Notes: generated by a model from the letters alone, not told the origin. Shown: positions 41,100 to 52,600, counted from the stretch's first letter. The stretch is 64,000 nt of DNA from Eulemur rufifrons (GCF_041146395.1 NC_091002.1:1916501-1980500); one strand, 5' to 3'. Numbers and translations are program-made.

Positions 41100-41640
41100 A
41101 AAGCTCTCCAATATATCATGCAAAGACCGTCTCAGGCTCCCTGATTTGTTCACCCTTTATAAACTCCTAGTTTATCCATCATCCATCATCCCTGTTCCAT
41201 CATTTCAGTTTGATCTGCTTCTTTTGTTTGCCCATCCCTGCTCCAGGATCCCAGCTACCTACTTCTTTTCCCATGTGGTCCATCCTGACTACACTGCCAG
41301 GTGAATTTCCTGCAAACCCTCTCTACTCATCACATTGCTCTTATGCGCAGAATTTCCAGTGGCTTCTTCTGGTGAGAGGAACTAGTAGACTAAGCAAAAC
41401 TCTTATAAACTTTTATAAGTTCATCCTTCTAGGACCTGTAATATCTGGGTGCTTCTTAACTAACCAGTCTCATCTCTGGCAATAGCTCTTTCACACCCTC
41501 AGCTAAATCTGTCTCTGTGACTTTGTTCATGCAGATCCTCTGCCTAGAATACCTTTCTCCTCCTCCTCCTCCTCCTCCTCCTCCTCCTCCTCCTCCTCTT
41601 CCTCCTCCTCCCAACAGTGAGACTTCCTAAACTACTTTAA
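41100..41640 (+). repeat. Probable L2 fragment with embedded (TCC)n
   Basis: TGTGACTTTGTTCATGCAGATCCTCTGCCTAGAATACC resembles the L2 phrase TTGCTGTTCCCTCTGCCTGGAATG, and CAGTGAGACTTCCTAAACTAC resembles the downstream region. (TCC)n at 41557-41613, about 17 units with one TCTTCC break, sits where L2 reads CCTTCC. The upstream boundary is unclear. Confidence 0.5.
41557..41613. repeat. (TCC)n microsatellite
   Basis: A run of CTCCTCCTCC units interrupted once by TCTTCC. It is a homopurine/homopyrimidine tract. Confidence 0.95.
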
Positions 41641-41779
41641 TCTGCATTGTAGAACATTCACACATTGCTCATTACATAGTAGCATGGTCTAGAGGTTGGG
41701 CTGCATATTGTTTAGGCGGCTCTTCTCATGCTACATGGACAGAGTAAGTCACTAAAGGCAAGGATCAGCTTGTGTGAAA

Positions 41780-41960
41780 GCCACACAGACCTGGCCCGGC
41801 AACTAACCAGCTGCGTGACTGTGGACAAGTGTCTTTCCCTCTCTCAGCCAATTTCCTCAACTATTAAAGAATGGAATGGAAATAATAAAATCCTAGTTGG
41901 CAGAGGTATTATGAAAAATGAAATGAGATGAAATAGAAAGATCTTCCTGATAAGCTTTAA
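41780..41960 (+). repeat. MIR
   Basis: CCCGGCAACTAACCAGCTGCGTGACTGTGGACAAGTGTCTTTCCCTCTCTCAGCC, then GTATTATGAAAAATGAAATGAGATGAAATAG, is a sense MIR of core plus 3' half. An earlier part with GTAGCATGGTCTAGAGGTTGGG (41680-41702) may be its displaced 5' end. Confidence 0.75.
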
Positions 41961-42074
41961 GAGTTTGAAAGACAGTCGGGAATGTCAGGCACTGAGCTCG
42001 CGGCCGCGCTGCGTTGATTCCCAACTTGCGCCGCATCCCCCAGCACGGCGCGGGGCACACGGCATCGGAATGAT

Positions 42075-42260
42075 CATCATCGCTCAAAGCCCCTGTGCTC
42101 CAGGCGCTGTGCCAAAGGCTTGGCATCAAGAACACTTTTGATCCTCTTTATCTCCTTTCATTATGCTAATTCCTCTCAGGAAGGTACTGCCGTCATCCCT
42201 GTGTCATAGCAGGGTACCTGGAGGCTGAGGGACAGGACACGGAGCCGGCTCGTCCATCCG
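42075..42260 (-). repeat. MIR
   Basis: CTCCAGGCGCTGTGCCAAAGGC, GATCCTCTTTATCTCC, GAAGGTACTGCCGTCATCCCTGTGTCATAGCAGGGTACCTGGAGGCTGAGGGACAGG is an antisense MIR with a diverged core. Confidence 0.6.
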
Positions 42261-42584
42261 GCAGCACACACTGAATGGAGCTCCTCAGCCGGCCAAGCTC
42301 CCCTCGCCCTGGGCCTGGAGCACGGCCACGCATACGAACACACCGCGGCCCGTCCGGCAGGAGAGCTTGCGGTGCTCCCTGTGCAGGAAATGGTCCCTAA
42401 TCAGCAACAGTAGACAAGGCTGACCTGCAGGTCAAGTTTAAATGCCCCTTGCTATGTAGGCCCTGCCTTAAAATTTCCACATGGCTTTATAGGGAGAGGG
42501 TAAATCAATAACGAGCCATTGAACTCATCATCTCCAAGCCAAGCAGAAAGTCAAGGTTGATATGGAGATTCGTCCGTTTATGCT

Positions 42585-42665
42585 GATGGAAACACAGGTT
42601 CAGAGAGAGGCAGGCAGAGCAGGCAGAGAATCTAGAGCTCTGTCCCGGGTTCACTGCCCCATGTC
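42585..42665 (-). repeat. MIR scrap
   Basis: GGAAACACAGGTTCAGAGAGAGGCAGGCAG is all that remains of an antisense core. Confidence 0.4.
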
Positions 42666-42669
42666 CCAA

Positions 42670-43605
42670 CTCCCCTCTCCTGCGTCCCATTCCCTCAGGG
42701 CCTGGCTCTGGCTAGGACCCAGGTGAGCAGCTTCTGCCTGTTCTGCTGTCGATGGGTGTTAATGTGTTGTCTTACACTTTCCAGCCGCACTTTCTGTCAT
42801 TTTCATTTACAGCGTTCTCAGTTCTCATCACGTTTCTGGCCCTGTGTTTGCATGAAAATTATCGAGCAGCAAAGGAGTGAAACATGAAGGAGACGAAGTC
42901 ATCGCTCTCCCTGGGGGGTTCAGTAAGACGTGGCCACCTAGCAGGGTGTAAAATGAGACAAAGAGGACTCACTTTCGTCTGGCACAAGAATTATGGAAAT
43001 AGTCAGTCCAGGGTCCAGGGCTCCTCGGGCAATAAGACGACTCCTCTGCTCAGCGCCACCATCCACAGCTGCAGTTCTTGTCCTCTTGGTTGCGGGACAG
43101 CCCCTCCTCCACCCCCACCATCAGGACGTCTTTCTGAGCAGGAAGAAGGGGTAAATGTGAGGGGCAAAAACGTGCATGCCAGTTGACCCATTCCCTTTGC
43201 TGGAAAGCTCTCCCCCGTGCACTCTATTGGTCACTGCAGACTGCAAGACAGGCTCAGACACTGGGTTTGCACTGGTACATTGCTGCCTCCCAACAAAATT
43301 GGAGCACTCGTAGAGAGAAAAAGAAGGACCTGGATATTGAATAGACTACCAGCTGTCTCTGCCACGGTGGCCTCAAAGAGTTCCTAAAATTGTATGCAAA
43401 ATGAGCAATATATGCATGTAATTTTCAGGGAAGAGAGTCCGTAGCATTTCTTAAATTTTCAGTGGGATCAATCCATTGGCCTGAGTACCTGTAGTGCAGG
43501 TGAAGACCTGGCAGCAACAATCCTAGTAGCTTAACTTTGGATCCTCATGCCCACGCCCCGTCAGTTTCTCAGGGTTAGCAGCATGGGGGCATGGGAAACA
43601 ACACA
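42670..43605. other. Mostly unique sequence with a possible hAT scrap
   Basis: 43380-43475 (GCAAAATGAGCAATATATGCATG, GGAAGAGAGTCCGTAGCATTTC) resembles the 3' part of a mammalian hAT MITE, but too little is left to name it. The rest has no recognised repeat, and no gene was seen. Confidence 0.35.
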
Positions 43606-43609
43606 GGGC

Positions 43610-43760
43610 TCCAAGGCCCGGGTCTGGTTTACAGACACAGAGCTTCCATGTCGCAGCTGGGTGACCACGGGAAATCCTACAACACCTCTGCACCTCAGTT
43701 TCACAGTCTGTTAAAGGGGAGGGAAAACCTACCTTAAAATGTTGTAAGAATATTTTCACT
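43610..43760 (+). repeat. MIR
   Basis: CTGGGTGACCACGGGAAATCCTACAACACCTCTGCACCTCAGTTTCACAGTCTGTTAAAGGGG, then ACCTTAAAATGTTGTAAGAA, is a sense MIR core and 3' half. Confidence 0.75.
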
Positions 43761-43972
43761 TCTTGCAAAGAAGTAGTAACAGGGACCAGATTTAGTCTCC
43801 CTCTGAAACAAATAAAAAACCAAGACAAAAACATGAGACAAAGTAGTTTTCAGATACTGGACATGAGGCAGTGCAGGACCGAAACCCTTGAGAAAGAGAA
43901 AACAATGGACAAGGCTGCAACTGCCCCAGCCTGTTGCCTGGAGACCGTTTCCCTAGAACAGCGTAGGGAGGC

Positions 43973-44316
43973 TGTCTAGTCCATTTTGTGCTGTTAACAG
44001 AATACCTGAGAATAGGTAAGTCACTAAGAACAGAGATTTATTTCTTACAGTTCTGGAGGCTGGGAAGTCTAAGAGCGGGGAGGCTACATCTGGCGAGGGA
44101 CTTCGTGCTGTGTCATCCGATAGCAGAAGACAGAAGGGCAAGAGACGGCCAGAGAGAGAGCAAGAGATCCAGCTCTCAGCCTCCAGCCTTTTTATAATCA
44201 GCATTAATCCATTCGTAAGGGTGGAGCCCTCATGACCCAAACACCTCCCAACACTGTTGCACTGAAGGTTAAGTTTCTAGCGCATGATTTTTGGGGGACC
44301 AATTCAAACCACAGGA
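43973..44316 (-). mobile_element. MaLR-type solo LTR inside the L1
   Basis: On the + strand it reads TGTCTAGTCCATTTTGTGCTG, AGAGATTTATTTCTTACAGTTCTGGAGGCTGGGAAGTC, GCCCTCATGACCCAAACACCTCCCAACACTG, TTTTTGGGGGACCAATTCAAACCACAGG. GAGGC (43968-43972) and GAGGT (44317-44321) are a 5-bp duplication with one transition. It is one of the cleaner LTRs in the window. Confidence 0.82.
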
Positions 44317-46072
44317 GAGGTGGAATCCAGGCAGAACTTGAAAGTCCCCATGAGCTGAGGAGGTGAGATTGGGAGTACAGGGAGAACGAGGTGGCTAAAG
44401 TTCATGCAGAATCCCAGAGAGGTGACACTAGCACAGACAGATCTGCGAAGGGCTCCTCTTGGGTGTTCCTCCAAGTACTGAGCAGCACACGCATGCAGGA
44501 AGGCAGCCTCCTCGAACAATCCCTAGAGCTCAAACAGGCCAGAAATAGGGTTTTCACCAGCCAGAGTGGAAAACCTTATAGTTAGAAGGATATTAGGTAG
44601 AGTGCTCAGAAAGGGATTTATGGCCTCAAAAGTGGGTAAAATTGGCCCTAGACTAAAGATTAAAAATAAGCCTCAAAAGGAACAAATGTTTTCCATGTTA
44701 CTTAACTGTGTTTCAGGAAAAAGCTCCAGAATACTTACAAAACATAAAAATATCTAGTACACACGAAAATAAAAATCATAATATATGGTATAAAAAATTA
44801 CCAGGCATGAAAAGAAGCAGTAAAATAAGATCCATGATAATGAAATCAATCCATAGAGACAGAACTAAAAATGACACGTGATAGCATTGAGACAAGCACC
44901 CTAAACAGTCATTGTCACCATATGTCTATGTCCAAGGAAGTAAAGATTGAACACGTTGAGTCGAGACATGGAAGATATAAAAAGAACCTAAATCAAACTT
45001 CTAGAAATGAAAACTACACTACCTGAGATTTAAACAAAACAAAACAGTTTATGAGATTAATGCCAATTAAAAACTGTAGAGAGAAAAGGATTAGAGAACT
45101 TAGAGACCTAGTAATAGAAACTATTCAAAACTGAAGCACTAAGGGAGAAAAAGATAGGAAAAATTGAACAGAGCAATCAGTGAGTGGTGGTACAACTTTC
45201 AGTCTGCTAATATATGTATAGTTGTAGTCCAGAAAAGAAAAGAGAGACAGGGAAGAATAGAAACAATGTTGGATGAATTAATAGGTAAAAATTTCCCTAA
45301 TTTGATGAAAACTTAAACAAAAACCTAAACCAGGATGCCCAGTGAACCCAAGTACAAACAATATGAAGAAATCCCAGCAAGGCACATCATAACTACATTG
45401 CTTGAAAGCATTGATAAAGAGAAAATCTTAAAAGTAGTCTGTAAAAGAAGGTATCATGTGCAGAAAACAATAACAATGACAGCAGATTTCTCACTGGAGA
45501 CAGCACAAGCCAGAAAGAAGTGCAGTGGAATCTTTAAAGAACTAGAAGAAAGAAAAAACTGTCAATGAAAATTTTATACCCAGTGAAAATTTTTTTACAA
45601 AGAAAGGTGAAATAAAAAAAGGAAAGGTGAAAAGTAGATAGAGAAATTCAAAGCAGCATAACAGAGCTACAAGAAATATGAAAGGAAGTTATTCAGGTGA
45701 AGGAAAAAGGTATTGGATGGAAGCCTGGATCTATACAAAGGAAAAAAGAGCAGCATAAATGGTCAGTATGTGGGTATGTAAAGGGTTTTTTCCCCCTTGT
45801 TTTTGACCACTTTAAAACAAAATAGACAATTTAAATTAAAACAGAATTATGCATGCTTTATAAACTATAGAAGTTGAGTGTACAACAACAATACAAAGGC
45901 CTGGATGAGAGTGATTCTTACGCTACAATGTGAAGTGGTATATTATCAATTGAAGGTAAACTGTGACAAGTTGAAAATGTATGCTTATCATCCCTAAAGC
46001 ACCTCTGTGAAACAAAACAAGGAGTTATAACTAAAAAGCCAACGAAAGAACTACAATGGAGTCATCAAAATA

Positions 46073-46097
46073 GAAATAAATAAATAAATAAATAAAC
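46073..46097. repeat. (AAAT)n short tandem repeat
   Basis: Six AAAT units within the L1, expanded from its A-rich sequence. Confidence 0.9.
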
Positions 46098-46314
46098 TTT
46101 AAAAATGGAAAAAAGAGGGAAATGAAGATTAAAAACAAATGAGACAATTAAAAAACAACTGGTGAAATGGCAGATTTAAATTCAACCATTTAAATAATTA
46201 CATTAAATGTAAATGATCTAAACACTCCAATTAAAAAGCAGAAATTGTCAGAATGGATAAAAAGCAAAATCCAACTGTGTGTTGCCTACATGAAACCCAC
46301 TGTAAACATAAATA

Positions 46315-46646
46315 CAGTCATACGTTGCCTAACGATGGAGATACATTTTGAGAAATGTGTTGTTATATGATTACATCATTATGCGAACATTGTAGAATAT
46401 ACTTACACAAACCTAGACAGCACAGCCTACTGCACACCTAGCCTATATGGTATATCTTATTTCTTCTAGGCTACAAACCTGTACAGCATGTTACTGTACT
46501 GAATACTGTAGGCAATTGCAATACAATGTTAAGTATATATATATCTAAACATATGTAAACATAGAAAAATACATTATTATAATCTTATGAGACCACAGAC
46601 ACATATTGGTCTGTTGACTAAAATGTTGTCATGCAGTGCATGATTG
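46315..46646 (+). mobile_element. MER2 DNA transposon (Tigger group)
   Basis: It starts CAGTCATACGTTGCCTAACG and contains TTATGCGAACATTGTAGAATATACTTACACAAACCTAGAC, CACACCTAGCCTATATGG, CTACAAACCTGTACAGCATGTTACTGTACTGAATACTG and ends TGCATGATTG. The TA target duplication is intact at 46313-46314 and 46647-46648. The element has no coding capacity and interrupts the L1 endonuclease region. Confidence 0.92.
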
Positions 46647-46944
46647 TATACAAATTATTTCTGTCTAAAAGAATGGAAAAACCCATTTTACCACTAATCA
46701 AAAGAAAGCTGGAGTGGCTATATTATCAGACAAAGTAGATTTCAGAGCAAAAAATATTACCAGGGATAAAGGGGATAATTTTTAAATGATAAAGAGGGCA
46801 TTCATCGGGAGGATGGAACAATCCTAGATGTTTATCATCATATTAGTTGAGCTTTAAAATACCTGTAGCAAAAACTGATAGAATTGAAAGGAGAAATAGA
46901 CAAGTGCACCAATAGTCACAGATTTGAACATCCTCTCTCAATAA

Positions 46945-47157
46945 TTGATGAAACAAATAGAGCAAAATCACCAAGGCATAGAAGACTTGAACAACCCTAT
47001 CACCCAAGTTGACCCAATTAATATTTCTAGAGGATTCTGTCCAACAAGAGCAACATATACATTTTTTTCAAGTGCACATGAACTATTTACCAAAATAGAT
47101 CATATTTTGAGTCACAAAACAAGTCTCAATAAATTTAAAAGGATTCAGATCACATAA
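46945..47157 (+). pseudogene. L1 ORF2 endonuclease fragment
   Basis: This 70-residue frame has TYTFFSSAHELF followed by KIDHILSHK at residues 50-58. In L1 endonucleases this region reads FFSSAHGTFSRIDHILG and belongs to the catalytic core. The SDHN motif that follows in active enzymes is still readable at 47167-47178, in the same frame but beyond the TAA that ends this fragment. The copy is inactive. Confidence 0.8.
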
Positions 47158-47398
47158 AGTATGTTCTCTGATCACAATGAAATTAAAGTTGAAATCAATA
47201 GCATAAGGATATTTGAAAATTAATATACTTTTCTAAAAAACAGCAGGTCAAAGAAGAGATCAAAGGGGAAATTAGAAAGTATTTCGAAATGATTGAAAGA
47301 GTAAAACAAAAATTACCAAAATTTATGAAATGCAGTCAAAGCAGAGGGAAATTTATAGCAATAAATGAGCATTTTAGAAAAAGAAGAAGAGTCTCAGA

Positions 47399-48224
47399 TC
47401 AATCATCCCGGCTTCTATTGAGCCTTTGTCATGCTATTTAGACCTGTCCCAGTTCAATTGGCGGGTGCTCCATCCATTGTTTAGTATTGATTAGCTAGGG
47501 ACTTGGGTGGGAGTCTATTTTTTCCTGCAGTTCTCAAAGTCTTGGGCACACTAAATAGGGTAGGACCCACACACTCACAGGTCAGGAGTTGAGGGATAAA
47601 TCCAGGAGTTCATAAACAACTTTATGAGGTCACTTTGCAAAATTCCTCTCTCTCCATGGTTTCCCAAATACTTTACAATTTCCTGGGGTTTCCCTTTTCA
47701 GTCCTCTGGCAAGAACACTGGGGCTTCAATTAATCTGCTCTGCTTCACATTTGCACAACTGCACCCACACACAGGGCCAAGTGGCAGAAGGACAGAGAGA
47801 GACAAAAAGCCATGAGGGTTGATCCCCCACTGGGGACCACCGTCTCAGCCCTGGGGAGGCAAGACCCCCTTCCTGTTTAGGCTCCCGCAGCTTCCCCCTG
47901 CTCGTATTTCCACCGCAGCCCAGGGTTGCTTGGGAGCTGGGTGGGGGCAGTGAGAGAATGGGGCACCCTGAGCATTGCCACACTCGCGCCGAGGGCTGGA
48001 CTCTCTTTTCCACACCCTGAGCCACAGGTAGGCGGCCTCTCCTGCAGCCCCACAGCCCTCACTTCTGGGTTTCCAGCTGCACTTGAAAAACAGTAGACTT
48101 GTTTGCTCAGTGGTGTTTCCTCGGTCCTCCTCTGCTGTTTCCTTTTCCGAGCCCCATGTAACTACTCATGCAGTCTGTCCAGGTTTTATAGTCGCATTCA
48201 GCGGGAGAGACAGACTCTATCTGA
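47399..48224. other. Unclassified 0.8-kb insert within the L1, possibly an LTR
   Basis: It replaces the L1 reverse transcriptase region. The composition changes from A-rich L1 to mixed GC (47800-48080). CCCGGCTTCTATTGAGCC, GGGTGCTCCATCCATTGTTTAGTATTG, GGACTTGGGTGGGAGTC, GTAGGACCCACACACTCACAGGTCAGGAGTTGAGG and TTCATAAACAACTTTATGAGGTCACTTTGC sound like an ERV LTR consensus, but I cannot name it and see no target duplication. Confidence 0.45.
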
Positions 48225-49570
48225 CCCGGAACCAGGACCAACATTCAACTTGTGCCAAAGTGCCAAGGCAATTCAATAAGGAAAGAATAATCTTCCAACA
48301 AGTGTCGCTGTAACGAGTGGATAGTCACGGGCAGGAAAACACCTCTGACATTGACCTCAAAGCACATGCAAAAAGTAACTTGAAATAGATCGTAAATCTA
48401 AAATGTAAGAGCTAAAACTATAAAACTTCCAGAGGGAAGCACAGGAGAAAATCATAGTGATCTTGGGTTTGGCAAAGATTTCTGAAATAGGATACAGAAG
48501 CCTCTAAATACGAAAGAAAAAGATCACATTGTATTTCACCCAAATTTAAAATTTTTGTTTTTCAAAAGAGACACAAATGAAAACGCAAGCCACACACTGA
48601 GCAAAGTTGTTTGTGAAACATATATCCAAAACAAAAAAACACAAACCAATTTGTGTCTCTTGTGTCTGGAATATAAGAGAATTCTTACAGCTCACTAATA
48701 AGAACTCAAACAAACTGATTTTTTGAACGGGCAAAAGATTTGAATAGTCACTTCCGCAAAGATATGCAGCCGGAAAATATTCATATTAAAAGATGCCCAG
48801 CATCATGGACCGTTAGGGAATTAAAACCACAAAGAGAGACCACTACTCGCTCACCACTAGAATGACTAAAATTAAAAAGACTGCCCGACCCTTGCCGGTG
48901 ATAACGTGGCGCGGCTGGAGCTCCCATGCACTGCTGGCAGGAGCACGAAAAGGTATGGTCTCTTTGGAAGATAGTTCGGAAGTTTCTCAAAGAGATACAC
49001 GCGCACCCAGCCCACTAGATAGTACTACCAGGTATTTAGTCAAGGGAGGTGAAAGCACACAGAACCATACGCAGATGTTCCCAGCAGCTTTATTTACAAT
49101 AGCCCTAAAGTGTTACAGACGCAATCAGAATGTCCACCAGCAGGTGAGCAGTAAACAAACTGTGACAGAGCTATACAGTGGAGCACCTCTCAGCAAGAAA
49201 CCTGTTACGAACCACTCACTGGTGCACGCGCAACACGGACAGATCTCAAATTAATCATGCAGAGTGAAAGAAGGCCAGGCCAAAGGTACACACTGTATGA
49301 TTCCATTTACGTAAAATTCCAGAAAATCTTTCAGTAACAAACAGAAGAGCCGTGGGTGCCTGGGGTGCAGGGTCGAGGGGAGCAGGAAGGGATTACAAAG
49401 ATACTGCAGGAAACTTTAGCGGATGATGCTTTTATGTTAATAAACTTCATTGTGATGACAGATTTGTGGTCATATACATATGCTAATGTTTTATCAAATT
49501 GTACACTTAAAATATATACAGTTTATTGTATGTCCATCATATCTTGATAAAGCTGGGCTTTTTTAAAAGG
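48225..49570 (+). mobile_element. L1 3' end (ORF2 C-terminal region and 3' UTR)
   Basis: Words follow the L1M 3' end in order: TGCCAAGGCAATTCAATAAGG, TAAAACTATAAAACTTCCAGAGG, GAAAATCATAGTGATCTTGGG, GAATATAAGAGAATTCTTACAGCTCACTAATAAG, AAAGATGCCCAGCATCATGG, CATGCACTGCTGGCAGGAGC, CACTGTATGATTCCATTTACG, TTGTACACTTAAAATATATACAG, TATCTTGATAAAGCTGGGC. It probably belonged to the same insertion as the L1 at 43.8-47.4 kb, since the orientation is the same and the parts are complementary. Confidence 0.88.
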
Positions 49571-49734
49571 GAAGGAAGAGAAACTGCAATAATGAATATG
49601 AAGGTTCCAAACATAACATTCTTTCAAGCAAAAAGAAGATGATTCAAAAGTAAAATGAGTTTCTAAGAAGAGAACCCACAAGATCAGATGTCTAGATGCT
49701 GTTCCTATGCCCAGCCTTGGCCTTAGAGGTTTGC

Positions 49735-49890
49735 CTGAGCTAAGTCACTGCATGTTCTTAACAACCTCCTGAGACACGAGGAAGTAGGCACCGAGAGGTG
49801 AGGTACCTTGCCCGAAGTCACATAGCTAGGAAGCGGTCAAGCCTGGAATGTGAGCCCAGGCAGTCTGGCTCAGGGGCCTGACTCCTCACC
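49735..49890 (-). repeat. MIR
   Basis: AACAACCTCCTGAGACACGAGGAAGTAGGCACCGAGAGGTGAGGTACCTTGCCCGAAGTCACATAGCTAGGAAG, then GAGCCCAGGCAGTCTGGCTC, is an antisense MIR reaching the 5' end. Confidence 0.8.
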
Positions 49891-49894
49891 ACGA

Positions 49895-50770
49895 CCCTTT
49901 GCTGCCTCTCCTTCCTGTGTCTCGCTGCTCCTTGTCCAGGGAGCCCAAGCAGCTGCCATTCTGCTCACAGTCCTAACGTCTCAGGTGGGTTCTCTGTGGG
50001 AGGCGCTGTGGTTCTTGCCCCCACCCCCACGTGATTTGTAGTATCCCTTCCTTCCTTCTCTTTCCCAGCATCCTCCCGTTATTGCTGCACCCCTTTGGAA
50101 CAGCTTAGCGTTCCAGAAGCTTCCAGGACCTTCCAAGTGGTTTCATGGCTCTGTGGTTACGTGACCCTCCTGCTTGACGCACACTCTCTGTTTTGCCGGC
50201 CAAGCCAGCGACTCACCTCAGGGACAGCTCACCTGTGAAGTCTGACTGACTCAAGCCCGTCCTCCTAGCAGCACCGGCCCCTCCTCCTCTGCCCCGTCCT
50301 GTGCCTCGTGGAGACTCGGACCAGCCGCTGTTCACACGCAATGGCTGATGCAGGGATCCGGGAAAGGCACCAAAAAGTCACGATAAATAATGCAGGACAG
50401 CGGGAGACTGCTCAGGGTTTAGTTTGTAAATGGAAGTTAAAATTGTGAAACAGTTTAGTTCAGATTTCGCAACACCTAGTCCTGTTAAAACTAGGGACTG
50501 ATTCCTAGGGCGAGACGAGAGTTGGCCCTTCCAGAGATCTGACAAATCACAGGACGAGGGCAGCATTTTTGACAGCGTTTGAGGGATGCCTCAGTGCTCC
50601 CAGGGCCTCTCCCAAGCTGTGGGCGCCCAAGCGTTCCCCTGGAGAGCTCCTGCGCTGTCGCCATGGGTTTGCTCTTTATCACCCGTTCACTGAGTTCACT
50701 ACGCCAGAGCCTCAGTTGGCCCAAGTTTTGCTGTGGCAGAAGAAATTCTTGAAAAACTTGGTGGTAGGTA
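49895..50770. other. Unique sequence, nothing recognised
   Basis: Pyrimidine-rich at 50040-50110, otherwise mixed. No repeat or gene was recognised. Confidence 0.35.
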
Positions 50771-50771
50771 G

Positions 50772-51244
50772 AAGAATGGTCTGAACGCTGTCCACGTCAC
50801 CCGTCCTAATCCTTGGAACCCGTGACTATGTCACCTTCCACGGCAAAGGGATTCTGCAGATGCGATGAAGCTGAGGACCTGGAGATGGGGAGATGCTCCG
50901 CACTGGCCGAGTGAGGCCATGTCGTCACAAGGTCCTGACAAGGAGCAGGCTCGAGGGCCAATGTCATAGGAAGTAGATGTGATGCAGGAACCAGAGGTCG
51001 GAGGGATGAACTTTGAGGATGGCAGGAAGGGCCGTGAGCCCCCTGAATGCGGGGCCTCTGGAAGCAGGAAGGGGCCAAGTCCCTCCTCCCCCAGAAGGAA
51101 CACCGCCTGGCCCATACTCTGAGTTTTGCCCCCCTGGGACCCACTGCAGACGTCTTACCTCCAGAACTGTAAGGTCGTAACTGTGTGTTGTCTAAGTCAC
51201 TAAGCTTGTGGTCATTGTTACAGCAGTGATAGGAAGCTAATACA
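50772..51244 (+). mobile_element. MLT1-type MaLR solo LTR (older subtype)
   Basis: GTCCTAATCCTTGGAACCCGTGACTATGTCACCTTCCACGGCAAAGGGATTCTGCAGATGCGATGAAGCTGAGGACCTGGAGATGGGGAG, then CCTCCAGAACTGTAAGG, TCTAAGTCACTAAGCTTGTGGTCATTG and the end GAAGCTAATACA, give the full MLT1C/D-like order. The 5' edge is uncertain by about 10 bases. Confidence 0.88.
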
Positions 51245-51985
51245 AACGCTTTACCCGCTTCTAGGAAAGCATGCGTCTTTGCAGACTTTGCAGTTTGCTT
51301 TGCAGTGGTAGTGGGAGCTGGATGCTCCAGGGACCTGCGTCTACCCCTCCGCTCATCCCACCCAGGCCCTCATCTCCCTGCGGACGCCACACAGCGAGTC
51401 CTCCCGGAAGCTGTCCAAGGCTACGCCCCTCCCCTCAGCGGGGCGGCCTGCATCGAGGGGCTGGTCACGGTCAGGGTATGGAGCCTGGTCTTGATTCGGG
51501 ACAATGGCAGTCTTACCCCAGCCCCACAGCCCCGGGGTGCTCGGTTGTGACTGCGTCTGCAGGCCAGCTGCTCCCCTCACTCCCTCACGGCGAGCCTGCC
51601 CCGAGCACCCCCGGGAAGTTCCCTGCGTGTGGGTCAGCTCCCAGGGACATTTCTCAGGATTCCCCACCTAAGACAGCGGACGTTTCCCGACTGTTGTTTG
51701 CAGTCGGGAAGGTCAGATGGCCTCGGACGGCTCTGCCTTGGGCAGAGACGAGGATGCGTGGGTTTGCCCAGGCGAGTGCGGGAGGTGAACAGAGAGGGCT
51801 GCTTGCTGGGGGTGGCGACACGAGTGCTCCATTCACTGGTGAGTCTCTGCTTCCCTCTGCCACCTGCACCTGCCAGGACTCGGACAATGAACACACATGG
51901 AAAGGCGCCACCCTGAGCTCGTCTTTGTGTGTCTGCACACCCCCTCCAGATCAGCCCAGCCCAGCTGCCTGCTGAATGTCACTAA
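51245..51985. other. GC-rich unique stretch, no gene recognised
   Basis: The 234-codon frame at 51271-51975 overlaps frames of 94-104 codons on the other strand. Its product is rich in Pro, Ser and Gly without a domain, signal peptide or splice context. I regard it as accidental. Confidence 0.4.
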
Positions 51986-51989
51986 GCGA

Positions 51990-52112
51990 CCTCATCAACA
52001 CCCCACGGATGAAGCCCGGTCCCTCACCTCCAAATCATGACATAGAATAAAATGTTTTTACCGCTAGGTTTGAGCTGTTCGCTACGCAGCAGCACCGACC
52101 TGGAACCCTGAT
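51990..52112 (+). mobile_element. LTR 3'-end fragment
   Basis: ATAGAATAAAATGTTTTTACCGCTAGGTTTGAGCTGTTCGCTACGCAGCAGCACCG matches the 3' end of the LTR family seen at 17.7 kb (AATAAATGTTGTTTTAAGCCACTAGGTTT...TTACGCAGCAATAG). Confidence 0.5.
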
Positions 52113-52254
52113 GCCCTACCTTGGGCAGTCACTCACGCAGAGATACGACATTATATTAAATGACTAGCAAGTGCCTCTGCAGGAGTCGAGGGGAGAGCAC
52201 TTCCAGATCTGAAGGGCAAAGAGAAAAGTTTTGAGACCCTGCTAAGTGCCAGGC

Positions 52255-52390
52255 CACATGGCAAGGGCCCACCTCTGTCACCTCCGAGAGTCTCACAATC
52301 CCTGGGCAAGGCAGGGAGGCCTCTCCCTGTCCCACAGAGGGGCACACAGGGGCCTGGAGAGCAGCCAGGCGACCCGCTCAGTCACACTGC
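52255..52390 (-). repeat. MIR fragment, weak
   Basis: AGTCTCACAATCCCTGGGCAAGGCAGGGAGG and AGGGGCACACAGGGGCCTGGAGAGCAGCCAGGCGACCCGCTCAGTCACACTGCTAG fit a decayed antisense MIR. Confidence 0.5.
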
Positions 52391-52424
52391 TAGTTCCTCA
52401 CATTCGAGTGTGCGTGCACGGAAG

Positions 52425-52600
52425 CTGCGTCCATTCATTCACTCACTCACTCAGCAAGGATCTCTGGAGCGTCTGCGTACTCCGGGCTCCGTGCGAGGGA
52501 AGCATCCTGAACAACAGAGAGTCAGGCTGGTAACGGGGATTGGGGTGCACGCGGCAGAGAGTGCTACAGATTGCAGTAGGGTGATCCGAGGGGGCTCTTG
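52425..52600 (-). repeat. L2 fragment
   Basis: CATTCATTCACTCACTCACTCAGCAAGGATCTCTGGAGCG and CATCCTGAACAACAGAGAGTCAGGC are antisense L2 3'-end wording with a small (ACTC)n expansion. Confidence 0.6.

Larger units (their letters stand above)
43780..47398 (+). mobile_element. L1 (HAL1/L1M-like), 5' part through endonuclease domain
   Basis: A-rich sense strand. 43780-44560 resembles an old L1 5' region and is split by an LTR. 45340-45620 reads AAGAGAAAATCTTAAAAGTAGTCTG, TCTCACTGGAGACAGCACAAGCC, AAAACTGTCAATGAAAATTTTATACCCAGTGAAAA, which is L1/HAL1 wording. 46160-47398 reads ATTACATTAAATGTAAATGATCTAAACAC, TAATCAAAAGAAAGCTGGAGTGGCTATATT, CAAGTGCACATGAACTATTTACC, GGGAAATTTATAGCAATAAATG, the ORF2 endonuclease region. 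A MER2 is inserted at 46315. Reverse transcriptase is missing, and many stops are present. Confidence 0.85.

Noticed and set aside
45335..45568. 77-codon frame as a small gene
   Set aside because: It is L1/HAL1 sequence by wording and context.
51271..51975. 234-codon frame
   Set aside because: GC-rich composition explains its length. Overlapping opposite-strand frames exist and no domain is seen.
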